Program-made: the position numbers and the translations under genes
Part shown: positions 1-7,438 of the stretch, piece by piece
Layout of the letters: the number at the start of each line of letters is the position of its first letter
Position numbering within the stretch: the first letter of the stretch is position 1
NCBI GenBank assembly: GCA_016933025.1
Contig: JAFGBT010000014.1
Coordinates: 1-64,000 of the forward strand
Direction: 5' to 3'
Length of the DNA: 64,000 bases
Origin: Spirochaetota bacterium
Lineage (GTDB): Bacteria > Spirochaetota > UBA4802 > UBA5550
Notes under the pieces: model-generated
The model's database searches: none
Told to the model about the DNA's origin: nothing
The model's input: only the letters and a program-made list of their open reading frames with translations

Positions 1-60
1 ATTAATGCTCAACGTATATACAAATATGTTTGCAAATAATATATTGTATATCATTTAATA

Positions 61-84
61 AAAAGGGGGTTGGTCATCAACCCC
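61..84 (-). terminator. Rho-independent terminator-like hairpin
   Basis: The arms GGGGTTG (66-72) and CAACCCC (78-84) pair around a 5-nt loop. Read on the minus strand, the stem is followed by a run of T (complement of 60-64). It lies downstream of the flaB terminator at 145-169, so it may be a second, back-up terminator or may end another minus-strand transcript. No gene was found between the two. Confidence 0.5.
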
Positions 85-115
85 GCGTACGAATCCCTCC
101 TTCATATCACTGCTC

Positions 116-130
116 GACCGGCTTCCGGTC
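116..130. repeat. Short perfect hairpin GACCGG-CTT-CCGGTC
   Basis: This 6-bp perfect stem with a 3-nt loop sits between two terminator-like hairpins downstream of flaB. It has no T tract on either side, so it is not itself a terminator. Its role is unknown; it could stabilise the 3' end of the flagellin mRNA. Confidence 0.4.
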
Positions 131-140
131 ATCATACAAA

Positions 141-169
141 TAAAAAACCCGCTCTTGTGGAGCGGGTTT
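141..169 (-). terminator. Rho-independent terminator of the first flaB gene
   Basis: A perfect 10-bp stem, AAACCCGCTC (145-154) with GAGCGGGTTT (160-169), closes a TTGTG loop. On the minus strand it is followed by TTTTTA. It begins about 44 bp past the stop codon of the flagellin gene at 213-1064, which fits termination of that monocistronic message. Confidence 0.85.
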
Positions 170-212
170 ATGGTTGGTGGTATTCCCTTTGCCGTGCTAC
201 ATGATTTTTGTA

Positions 213-1064
213 TTAACCACCAAGAAGCTGTAATACAGTCCTTGTCTTCAGATTCGCCTGAGCCAGCATTGCAGTACCACTCTGGACGAGTATCTGATCT
301 TTTGAAAGGTCTACCATGGTTTCTGCCATGTCAGCATCCCTGATGCGGCTTTCGGACGCTTGAATATTTTCATAGGCAGTCATCAAACCTTTCGCGGTGA
401 ACTCCAGCCTGTTGTAGTAGGCGCCCAGGTCGGCTCTCTGCTTCCCAATCTTGTGGAGACCATCATCGATGATCCCGATCGTCCTGTTCGACCCTTCAGC
501 AGTGCTGACGTTCGCAAGGAACTTCCCGGTTCTCTCTTTCAGGTTCAGCCCTTCGGCCGTCATGGTGCCTATGAAGACGCGCTCACGCTGGTGCATGTTG
601 GCGCCCATATGGAACCACATGGAGGCTTTCGGGTTGGTCCGCGCAAAGTCGCCGAGCAGCATTTTGAACTTGTTGAACTCGGCCTGAGAAGCTATCCGGT
701 CGACTTCGTCGATAAGGGCCGATACTTCGACCTGGATCAGCTGACGGTCAAGCTGGCTGTAAATCCCGTTGGAGGACTGGACGGCCAGGACCCTGATCCG
801 CTGCAGAATAGATGCAGTGTTGTCGAGGTACCCTTCCGCGGTCTGGATGAACGACATACCGTCTTCGGTATTCCGCTCCGCCTGCCGCAGACCCTGAATC
901 TGAGTTCTCATCTTCTCAGAAACGGCGAGTCCGGAAGCATCGTCCCCGGCCCGGTTGATCCTCATGCCGGAGGCAAGCTTCTCAGTAGATTTTTGTACGT
1001 CCCAGTGCTTGAACTTCAACACCTTGTTGGCGTTGATCGCACTCATGTTGTGATTGATTATCAT
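213..1064 (-). CDS. flaB: FlaB-type flagellin (periplasmic flagellar filament core), copy 1
   Basis: This is a 283-residue flagellin that forms the core of the periplasmic flagellar filament. The N-terminal domain starts MIINHN and carries the conserved [23 protein letters not shown]-type helix at about residues 31-55. The C-terminal helix contains [11 protein letters not shown] and ends in LLGG. There is no variable central domain, and the length of about 280 residues is typical of spirochaete FlaB. The start is supported by AAAGGAG just upstream of the ATG. It is the second of two tandem flagellin genes on the minus strand and has its own sigma-28-like promoter (1104-1129) and terminator (145-169), so it is probably monocistronic. 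FlaB proteins are known to reach the periplasm through the flagellar export apparatus; no signal peptide is visible here, as expected. Confidence 0.96.
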   Translation of the reverse strand: MIINHNMSAINANKVLKFKHWDVQKSTEKLASGMRINRAGDDASGLAVSEKMRTQIQGLRQAERNTEDGMSFIQTAEGYLDNTASILQRIRVLAVQSSNGIYSQLDRQLIQVEVSALIDEVDRIASQAEFNKFKMLLGDFARTNPKASMWFHMGANMHQRERVFIGTMTAEGLNLKERTGKFLANVSTAEGSNRTIGIIDDGLHKIGKQRADLGAYYNRLEFTAKGLMTAYENIQASESRIRDADMAETMVDLSKDQILVQSGTAMLAQANLKTRTVLQLLGG

Positions 1065-1093
1065 AGTCTGACACTCCTTTGTTGACTTTTTTT

Positions 1094-1129
1094 CCTGATC
1101 TCCTTATCAGGAACGTAAATACCAGGTTA
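1094..1129 (-). promoter_or_regulatory. Sigma-28-like flagellar promoter overlapped by an inverted repeat
   Basis: Read on the minus strand, TAAC (1126-1129) is followed after 14 nt by CCTGATAA (1104-1111), close to the enterobacterial FliA consensus TAAA-N15-GCCGATAA. A perfect inverted repeat, CCTGAT-6-ATCAGG (1094-1111), covers the -10 element and the likely start site and could bind a regulator or fold in the leader. The ATG of flaB copy 1 lies about 30 nt downstream. The call rests on motif match and position only. Confidence 0.55.
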
Positions 1130-1243
1130 TTTTTTTCCAGGGAATACCTGTTGGTGCATTGCTGCAACCATGTTCATCCGGGATGCCGGATTGGGATGCT
1201 TGCAGCAATGAGTGCTAGTGACGTACCGGAGTTTTCAAAGAGC

Positions 1244-1276
1244 TTGTCCCGCCGGCCTCTGCGGCCGGCGGAACAA
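1244..1276 (-). terminator. GC-rich hairpin behind flaB copy 2
   Basis: A 14-bp stem (1244-1257 with 1263-1276, one mismatch that is a G-U wobble in the minus-strand RNA) surrounds a 5-nt loop and includes GCCGGCC. It begins about 27 bp past the stop of the upstream flagellin. The T tract after it is weak (GCTCTTTG), so termination may be partial or the hairpin may protect the mRNA end. Confidence 0.6.
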
Positions 1277-1302
1277 AAATATGATTATAAACCACTAAAA
1301 CG

Positions 1303-2148
1303 CTAACGCAAAAGCTCTAGAACCAGTTGAGCCTTGTTATTCGCCTGGGCCAGCATCGCCGTGCCGCTCTGCACTAATATCATGTACTTCGTGTAATCGA
1401 CTGTCGTCTCCGCCATGTCCGCGTCCCGTATCCTGCTCTCAGACGCCTGGGTATTCTCGTAGGCGTTCATCAGGCCTTTGGCCGCATGCTCGAGCCGGTT
1501 ATAGTATGCCCCCATGTCCGCCCTCTGCTTCGATATGATGCGTATGGCGTCGTCGAAAACGCCGATGCTGCGGTTCGCTTGATCATGCGTGGAAAGGGTG
1601 ATGGGCCTGCCCACGAAGTCGCGTATGCCGAGGCCGAGCGCGGTCATGGTCTGGATAAAGACCCGCTCGCGCTGGTGCATGTTCGGCCCCATGTGGAACC
1701 ACATGGAAGCCCTCGCGTTTGTTCTCGAAAAGTCTCCGAGCAGGAGCTTCATCTTGTTGAATTCGGCCTGGGAAGCGATCCGGTCGACTTCGTCGACAAG
1801 CTCGGACACTTCGACCTGTATGTACTGCCGGTCTTCCAGCGTGTAGATGCCGTGAGATGATTGAACCGCGAGCACCCTCATGCGCTGGATAATGTCGGTT
1901 ACTTGTTGAAGATAGCCTTCGGTCGTCTGGATGAGCGACATTCCGTCTTCGGTATTCCGCTCGGCCTGCCGCAGGCCGAGAATCTGCGATCTCATTTTTT
2001 CAGATACGGCGAGTCCGGAAGCGTCGTCGCCGGCACGATTAATCCTCATGCCGGAAGAGAGTTTTTCCATCGCATGGTCAACATTCCAGTGCTGGAATTT
2101 CAGGACCCGGTTTGCATTAATTGCGGACAGGTTGTGGTTGATGATCAT
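1303..2148 (-). CDS. flaB: FlaB-type flagellin (periplasmic flagellar filament core), copy 2
   Basis: This 281-residue flagellin is closely related to the neighbouring copy (shared MIINHN start, [23 protein letters not shown]-type region, [11 protein letters not shown] near the C-terminus) but diverges in the C-terminal third and ends LELLR. It lacks a central variable domain, as expected for spirochaete FlaB. The start is fixed by GGGAGGA upstream of ATGATCATC. The untranslated leader is long, with a hairpin at 2170-2201 and 10-bp tandem repeats at 2251-2279. It is not obviously co-transcribed with the other copy, because a GC-rich hairpin and a separate sigma-28-like promoter lie between them. 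Multiple FlaB isoforms in one filament are common in spirochaetes. Confidence 0.96.
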   Translation of the reverse strand: MIINHNLSAINANRVLKFQHWNVDHAMEKLSSGMRINRAGDDASGLAVSEKMRSQILGLRQAERNTEDGMSLIQTTEGYLQQVTDIIQRMRVLAVQSSHGIYTLEDRQYIQVEVSELVDEVDRIASQAEFNKMKLLLGDFSRTNARASMWFHMGPNMHQRERVFIQTMTALGLGIRDFVGRPITLSTHDQANRSIGVFDDAIRIISKQRADMGAYYNRLEHAAKGLMNAYENTQASESRIRDADMAETTVDYTKYMILVQSGTAMLAQANNKAQLVLELLR

Positions 2149-2169
2149 TAAGATTCCTCCCTGAATCTT

Positions 2170-2201
2170 CCCGGAACTGGCCTCCGTGCCAGCCTGTCGG
2201 G
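2170..2201 (-). promoter_or_regulatory. Stem-loop in the flaB copy 2 leader
   Basis: CCCG (2170-2173) pairs with CGGG (2198-2201), and inside it CTGGC (2177-2181) pairs with GCCAG (2188-2192), giving a two-part stem with an internal loop. It ends about 10 nt upstream of the GGGAGGA ribosome binding site. It could influence mRNA stability or translation; no known leader family is recognised. Confidence 0.4.
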
Positions 2202-2250
2202 TTTCACATCTTAGAGTATTGTTCGGACGGGGAGGATAATATATTAATGC

Positions 2251-2279
2251 CGATTACAGGCGATTACAGGCGATTATAG
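2251..2279. repeat. Three tandem 10-bp repeats upstream of flaB copy 2
   Basis: CGATTACAGG occurs at 2251-2260 and 2261-2270, followed by a partial third unit CGATTATAG. The 10-bp period places each unit on the same face of the helix. The third unit overlaps the candidate -10 box of flaB copy 2, so binding here could control the promoter. It could also be a simple slippage product. Confidence 0.6.
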
Positions 2280-2302
2280 ATATTTATTGAAATATATTGC
2301 AA
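2273..2302 (-). promoter_or_regulatory. Candidate sigma-70 type promoter of flaB copy 2
   Basis: On the minus strand, TTGCAA (2297-2302) and TATAAT (2273-2278) are separated by 18 bp. The -10 match is perfect and the -35 is moderate. A leader of about 120 nt would result. No sigma-28 pattern like that of copy 1 was found, which suggests the two flagellins are transcribed differently. Confidence 0.4.
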
Positions 2303-2660
2303 TTTATTGACATTATAGACCCTCTATGTGATTTTTTTGCATTTTTCTCCTATTCAATTTGTCGGAATTCCGGAAATTACCGTTAGCATTTTTTAAATTT
2401 TTTTTCAAAAAATTCTGGTTATGATGAGCAGAAGGTTGTGGATATCATACAGTATTCGGCATAATCATACTACGTGACGAATAGGGATATTTTAAGGATA
2501 TGATGGTACTGCACGGTAGAAGGTGATTTATTTAAATAAAAATCTGAACATAATTTCATGTGTAGGTATATTTTTTGTAAAACGGGTTGAAAAATCCTTG
2601 TAATTTTTAGATTTACCGGCTGATATTTTATTTCATGCCGATTGGGGGAGCAATGCGCGA

Positions 2661-5600
2661 ATGAGTTTTATTCGAGAATTCCATTATTCCAATATTTCAC
2701 AGAGAAAAATTCTTGATTACAATAATTTTCTCTCGTTCGTGCTTATGTGCGCTTTTTTTTCAGATGTCTCCTTCCAGTTACAGTCTTATTTTTTCTATTA
2801 TTCTGTCGTAAAATTAATAGTGATGTTTGGATTTGCAGGACTTTGCGCCGGCAACCTTACGGGAAGGCTGTTGTTTTCTAAATTTCAGAGTTTCCGGCAT
2901 GTCTATATTATTTCTGAGCTTTTCTTCCTCGCGATATTTCTCCTGTATGCCTTACGAAATAGTATTATGCCGGCCGACTTTGAATTTATCCTGTCGCTCT
3001 TTTTTGTCTCGCAGTATGCTATTCCCGGTCTGATTTTTCTCACGATGTTTTTTTTCGGCATCAAGCTGCATTATTCCATCAGAGTCTCATGCGGGAACTT
3101 TATCGATAAAAAATATGCCATTGAGCAGTTCATCGGTTTCATGTTACTCGGCATATCGCTGGGGATCGCCATATCCTCGGCCATGTATTACTTCGGCGTT
3201 CCTCTTATATACATCGCCCCTCTGGTGCTTGTAATACTGCCGTCAACCTTTCTGATGAACCTGACATACAATCCCGCTCCTTTGTATGCGAGGGAAGACG
3301 AGGACGACAGGGTCCGCGAGATTGATGCGCCCGCCGGCAAAAGGCCTGAGGAGACATCATTCGCCTACCTAAACTTCACGTATGTTATCGTCTATACAAC
3401 ACTCGGCTTTGCCAGCATAAGCAAGTATTATGGCAACCTTATACATGTGGAAATGGTGTTTATCGCGCTGTTCTTCCTCATATTCCTGGGAGGATACATC
3501 GCAGGACGCTATCTCCGGCTATCAAGACTACACATTTATGGCCAGTCATTTCTCCCCCTGCTCTTCCTGGTGTTTCTTATCCTGCTGATGAGTTTCAGCG
3601 GGCGTCTTACGTATACCGGCAGCATCCTGCTCTTTTCACCGATGATTCTACTGATGGGAATAGTGATTCGTCATACCATCAGATTCATCATAACCGAAGG
3701 GGAAAATAATAAACGGGCGACCATTATTGAATTTGCCTTTCTCATACTGCCGGCGCCTATTATCATCTCGATCAGCCTCATTCAGTTTACAAACTTCCTG
3801 TTTTATGCGGCAGTATGCGTCCTGATGCTTCTGAATGTCATAGTCCCGGCCATCTACATGGTGAACAGCGACATCAAGGGATTTAAAAAAGCGATGTTTT
3901 TTATTATCTCGCTCTTTTTCCTTCCGCTTTTTATTTTCATAGTCGCCTACTTCCGAATATCATTGGACGGCAGCGTTTACGTGACGAGGGTGGCAAATTT
4001 CGATGAGCTGAAGAATATTAATTACAACGCGGATTACATTCGCGGCAGGGCGACGATAAGATTGAAGGGCCTGCCGGTCTTTAAACTCTCTGACAGCGTG
4101 GTCCGCAACCAGAAGCGTTCGCTCCTTCCGGTCGCCTTCTACCACGGCGCTGAGAATAAAATTCTGTTCATCGACGGATACCAGAGGTTTTTCAGAAACC
4201 CGATCATCGGGTATTTCAGATATTCGGCCTGTCTCGATGTCCTTTCCGAACGCGACGCGGATTATAAAAAGCTCCCCATTTCGGGGAGCCAGAGATACAT
4301 TCCTGATTCGGGTGATCTTCTTTATTATCTTGCCAGGCACGATACGGATTATTCAACGATCGTCGATATCCCGAACCTTCTGGATCAGACGATGAATTCA
4401 TTCAGGTTTTCGAGTGAGTACTACCGGCTCATTAAAAAGCGGCTTGACACCGGGGGCATATTTTGCCAGGCCATCAATATTCCAGGGGTCAGCGCCGACC
4501 TGTTTGCGTTTGCCGTGCAAAACCTCCGCAGCTCATTCAAGAAGCAGATCGTCTTTTATTTTTCCAATGTCATGATTGTGCTTGCGTCGGATGACGTGCA
4601 GGCTTTCGTCGTGAATCAGGAGCGATACGGGCGGTTTTTGAAATTTATAGCTGCCCATGATGAAGTTTTGAAGCTTTTCCAGAACGATGTCCACCTTCTC
4701 TCCCATCTCCTGTATACCGGGATAGACGATCTCATCCCATTTACGCGGCGGGGAGCGTCGGTCGACGGCATATTTTTCTCACCGGGCGGGAAACTCAGTC
4801 TCGCTGAAAAGCTTTATGACACCTATATCTCAGGAAACCAGAAGGTATTCGAGCTCCTCGATAAGTCACCCGAGCAGTATGCGTTCGCGCAGGGCTTTAT
4901 GAGCCCGTTCCTGACTGAGAACGCCGTACTTTCGCTCCTGAAAAAAACCGAGCTGGCCGAGGCGCGCGGCAAGTTAAGCGAGGAGACCGGGCTCCTCTTT
5001 GAATTAAAGAAGCAGGCCGAATTCCGGGCCACGCTCCAGGACTATGTGCGCTTGATGATGTCATACAAGGAAAAATATTACTATAATATGGCGCTCATGT
5101 TTGAAAAGAACAAGAAATGGGAAGAGGCGCGAGAGCTGTACCTCTCCGTCCTGGCTATACGTCCGGACAATTTCGAGGCCAATTACCGGCTGGGTCTGCT
5201 CTGCATCACCCTTCAGGATATTGAGTCATCATTCAAATATCTTCAAGAAGCTATGCGGATAAGGAAGGAAAACCCGAAGGTGCTTTTCCAGATGGGCGTC
5301 CTGTATTTTTCAACCGGCAAGACCGAGGAGGCCATGAACTATTTCAACAGGGTGCTCCAGCTGAACGATAAAACGCCCTCGGTATTCAGATACCTCGGTT
5401 TGTGCTATGAAAAGTTCGGCAACCTGTACGAGGCCGAACGGTATTATGCCCGCGCAATTATTGCTGATCCCAATGATGTTGATACCAAGGCTCGCCTCGA
5501 TGAAGTGAGGATGCAAATTGAAAAGGAAAACAGGAAATGGGAGACCCCGGAGCAGAAAAACGAGCTGGATGTGGAGCAGGACGCGGACATGCCGTTGCCG

Positions 5601-5732
5601 GTAAGCAAAGGAGCGTATGACATCCGGCTAAAAGACAGCGAGGTAACCCTTCCCGTGATCGACCAGGCCTCCGGGAAAGATATTCAGGCAGACATGGGAG
5701 GAGGGGATAAGGACGCCGGGGTGCAGAGGTAA
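2661..5732 (+). CDS. Polytopic membrane protein with degenerate spermidine-synthase-like domain and C-terminal TPRs
   Basis: This 1023-residue protein has three parts. Residues 1 to about 430 form many hydrophobic segments (roughly 10-12 membrane spans) with one charged loop near 215-235. Residues about 480-640 resemble the Rossmann part of spermidine-synthase-like proteins: a strand ILFIDGYQRFF near 500, then YSTIVDIP near 562 and a helix-strand FSSEYYRLIKKRL-TGGIF near 582-603. The glycine-rich SAM-binding motif is absent, so catalysis is doubtful. Residues about 805-958 hold four TPR units, followed by a charged tail. Membrane-fused spermidine-synthase-like proteins are a known bacterial family; their substrates are mostly unknown. 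The start follows GGGGGAG at a long spacing. The next gene follows after a 55-bp gap that contains a six-codon ORF. Function unassigned. Confidence 0.75.
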   Translation: MSFIREFHYSNISQRKILDYNNFLSFVLMCAFFSDVSFQLQSYFFYYSVVKLIVMFGFAGLCAGNLTGRLLFSKFQSFRHVYIISELFFLAIFLLYALRNSIMPADFEFILSLFFVSQYAIPGLIFLTMFFFGIKLHYSIRVSCGNFIDKKYAIEQFIGFMLLGISLGIAISSAMYYFGVPLIYIAPLVLVILPSTFLMNLTYNPAPLYAREDEDDRVREIDAPAGKRPEETSFAYLNFTYVIVYTTLGFASISKYYGNLIHVEMVFIALFFLIFLGGYIAGRYLRLSRLHIYGQSFLPLLFLVFLILLMSFSGRLTYTGSILLFSPMILLMGIVIRHTIRFIITEGENNKRATIIEFAFLILPAPIIISISLIQFTNFLFYAAVCVLMLLNVIVPAIYMVNSDIKGFKKAMFFIISLFFLPLFIFIVAYFRISLDGSVYVTRVANFDELKNINYNADYIRGRATIRLKGLPVFKLSDSVVRNQKRSLLPVAFYHGAENKILFIDGYQRFFRNPIIGYFRYSACLDVLSERDADYKKLPISGSQRYIPDSGDLLYYLARHDTDYSTIVDIPNLLDQTMNSFRFSSEYYRLIKKRLDTGGIFCQAINIPGVSADLFAFAVQNLRSSFKKQIVFYFSNVMIVLASDDVQAFVVNQERYGRFLKFIAAHDEVLKLFQNDVHLLSHLLYTGIDDLIPFTRRGASVDGIFFSPGGKLSLAEKLYDTYISGNQKVFELLDKSPEQYAFAQGFMSPFLTENAVLSLLKKTELAEARGKLSEETGLLFELKKQAEFRATLQDYVRLMMSYKEKYYYNMALMFEKNKKWEEARELYLSVLAIRPDNFEANYRLGLLCITLQDIESSFKYLQEAMRIRKENPKVLFQMGVLYFSTGKTEEAMNYFNRVLQLNDKTPSVFRYLGLCYEKFGNLYEAERYYARAIIADPNDVDTKARLDEVRMQIEKENRKWETPEQKNELDVEQDADMPLPVSKGAYDIRLKDSEVTLPVIDQASGKDIQADMGGGDKDAGVQR

Positions 5733-5770
5733 GAGATTCAGACCCGGTCCGAACAAAGAAGAGAATACGC

Positions 5771-5791
5771 ATGACGGCCCTGACTCTATGA
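5771..5791 (+). other. Six-codon minicistron overlapping the next start codon
   Basis: ATGACGGCCCTGACTCTA-TGA encodes MTALTL. Its TGA overlaps the ATG of the next gene as ATGA at 5788-5791. The purine-rich AAGAAGAGAA before it is a better ribosome binding site than anything directly before 5788. Translation of the small ORF could therefore feed ribosomes to the membrane-protein gene by termination-reinitiation. It could also be chance. Confidence 0.35.
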
Positions 5792-6366
5792 GCCCCATGA
5801 CCCTTACAGCTATATTCAAAACGTTGTCGCGAAGAAACGTTGCCGCCGCGGCGTTTGCCGCAACCGCAGTTATGACACTGTTGCTGTGGAGAATCGACGG
5901 CGAACTGACCGGCAGCTCGGGTGTGAGCAGCGTGTATCTACAGCTCGCTTTCTCAAAGGCGCGGTTTGAGAACATTCTCGCGTCATGGCGGAGCGGCGGC
6001 CTTGAACTATTCATCAACACGCTATGGCTTAATTTCCTCTATGCGGTATCGTATTCCTTCCTGCTGACATCGGTGACCCTGTATTTCTCGAGATTGGTAA
6101 CGCCTGCTGATACGGACTCGATATCAGGGAAGGATCTCGTCATTGCTTCTCTGCCCTTCGCGGCGGGAGGATGCGATTGGATTCTGCATGCGCTCTACCT
6201 GGTTATCTTTATCGGTGGCTGCAAGGACGAAGCGTTGATATGCGCCATTTCGGCTGCCGCCGTGCTGAAATGGTTTCTGGCAGTGATTTCTGTCATCCTG
6301 CTTTTGCGGAGTTATTTCGCTGTTCGCAAAGAGATGAAAGGACGAGCCGGAACCCGGCAACAATAA
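5788..6366 (+). CDS. Hypothetical small membrane protein, four predicted spans
   Basis: This 192-residue protein has hydrophobic stretches near residues 18-36, 72-98, 120-142 and 152-178, separated by short polar loops, with a basic C-terminal tail ending in TRQQ. The loop before the third span carries GGCDW. No family was recognised. It lies downstream of the TPR/membrane protein and 4 bp upstream of the radical SAM gene, so the three are probably co-transcribed. An alternative start is the ATG at 5797. Function unknown. Confidence 0.7.
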   Translation: MSPMTLTAIFKTLSRRNVAAAAFAATAVMTLLLWRIDGELTGSSGVSSVYLQLAFSKARFENILASWRSGGLELFINTLWLNFLYAVSYSFLLTSVTLYFSRLVTPADTDSISGKDLVIASLPFAAGGCDWILHALYLVIFIGGCKDEALICAISAAAVLKWFLAVISVILLLRSYFAVRKEMKGRAGTRQQ

Positions 6367-6370
6367 TGTC

Positions 6371-7291
6371 ATGAAGCCAACATACCTTGATTTATTCAAG
6401 AACGGTCGGCTTGCACGGTGCGCCGAAGAGCTTCGAAGGCGATTGACAAGCTGCACATTATGCCCGCACCGGTGCGCTGTGAACAGGTTGGAGGGCAAAA
6501 CAGGAAAGTGCAGAAGCGGAACACTCCCGATTGTCTCGTCATTCAACGCCCATTTCGGGGAGGAGGCGCCGCTGGTTGGCAGATATGGATCGGGGACGAT
6601 TTTTTTTACCAACTGCAACCTCGCCTGTATATTCTGTCAGAATTACGACATCTCTCATCTTGGAAGGGGCGCGGAGATAAGTTTCGACGAGCTGGCCGAC
6701 GCGATGCTTGCTCTCCAGAAACGGGGATGCCATAATATTAATTTTGTCTCGCCCACCCACATGAACTATGCGGTGGTGGAAGCGCTGCTCATCGCCGTGC
6801 CCCGTGGACTTGATATTCCCCTGGTGTATAACTCGGGAGGGTATGACGCTGTCGATGTTCTCGCTCTTCTTGAAGGGGTGTATGATATATACATGCCCGA
6901 TTTCAAGTACATGGATCCTGAGACAGCCTGGAGGCTGAGCGGGGCGCGTGATTATCCCGAGGTGGCCATGGCCGCATTGCGGGAGATGCACCGCCAGGTG
7001 GGCGACCTTGTGCTCGACACGAACGGCACGGCGCGGCGGGGGCTTCTCGTCCGCCACCTGGTGCTCCCCAACAATTGTGCCGCTACGGACAGAGTCATTA
7101 ATGTTGTTGCCAATCTGTCTCGAAATACCTATATTAATCTAATGGATCAATACCGTCCTGAATATCGAGCGAATGAATGCTTTGATATGAGGAGAAGGAT
7201 TACCCTGGAGGAATATGATACGGCCGTTGAGCAGGCCCTCAGGTCAGGACTCAACCGGATAGACGGAATAGCTCCACGAATTCGGAAATAA
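6371..7291 (+). CDS. PflX-type radical SAM protein (pyruvate formate-lyase-activating-enzyme-like)
   Basis: This 306-residue radical SAM protein belongs to the PflX-like group (COG1313 type). The SAM-binding Fe-S motif is CNLACIFC (C82, C86, C89). An N-terminal cysteine cluster, CTLCPHRC plus a further Cys (C28, C31, C35, C47), probably holds an auxiliary metal centre. Further family hallmarks are SSFNAHFGEE near 56-65, GSGTIFF near 73-79 and YNSGGYD near 157-163. The family resembles glycyl-radical-enzyme activases, but its target is not established and no glycyl radical enzyme lies in this window. It starts 4 bp after the preceding stop. Family assignment is firm; substrate is unknown. Confidence 0.85.
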   Translation: MKPTYLDLFKNGRLARCAEELRRRLTSCTLCPHRCAVNRLEGKTGKCRSGTLPIVSSFNAHFGEEAPLVGRYGSGTIFFTNCNLACIFCQNYDISHLGRGAEISFDELADAMLALQKRGCHNINFVSPTHMNYAVVEALLIAVPRGLDIPLVYNSGGYDAVDVLALLEGVYDIYMPDFKYMDPETAWRLSGARDYPEVAMAALREMHRQVGDLVLDTNGTARRGLLVRHLVLPNNCAATDRVINVVANLSRNTYINLMDQYRPEYRANECFDMRRRITLEEYDTAVEQALRSGLNRIDGIAPRIRK

Positions 7292-7438
7292 AGAAATAGT
7301 GGACAGTTGGAAATTATTGTCTATAATTAACCGAATTATGTAATAATATTTTTAATCTGCCGACAATTATAATAATATGGGAGCTATCCAGACCGAGAGG
7401 TAAGTCCAGAAGCCGATTAACGACTCAGGGTATAAAGT

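Larger units (their letters stand above)
2149..2660. other. Intergenic region between divergent flaB and a membrane-protein gene
   Basis: This 512-bp AT-rich gap holds no convincing gene. Its left part is the flaB copy 2 leader and promoter: a structured hairpin at 2170-2201, three tandem 10-bp repeats at 2251-2279 and a candidate promoter at 2273-2302. The right part should hold the promoter of the rightward gene at 2661; I could not pick a clear one. The ribosome binding site of that gene is GGGGGAG near 2644. Confidence 0.6.

Noticed and set aside
360-1085. Long plus-strand ORF opposite flaB copy 1
   Set aside because: It is antisense to a firmly identified flagellin and is a by-product of its codon pattern; no ribosome binding site or family match.
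2251-2279. Tandem repeats considered as a CRISPR remnant
   Set aside because: Units are only 10 bp, have no spacers and there are no cas genes.
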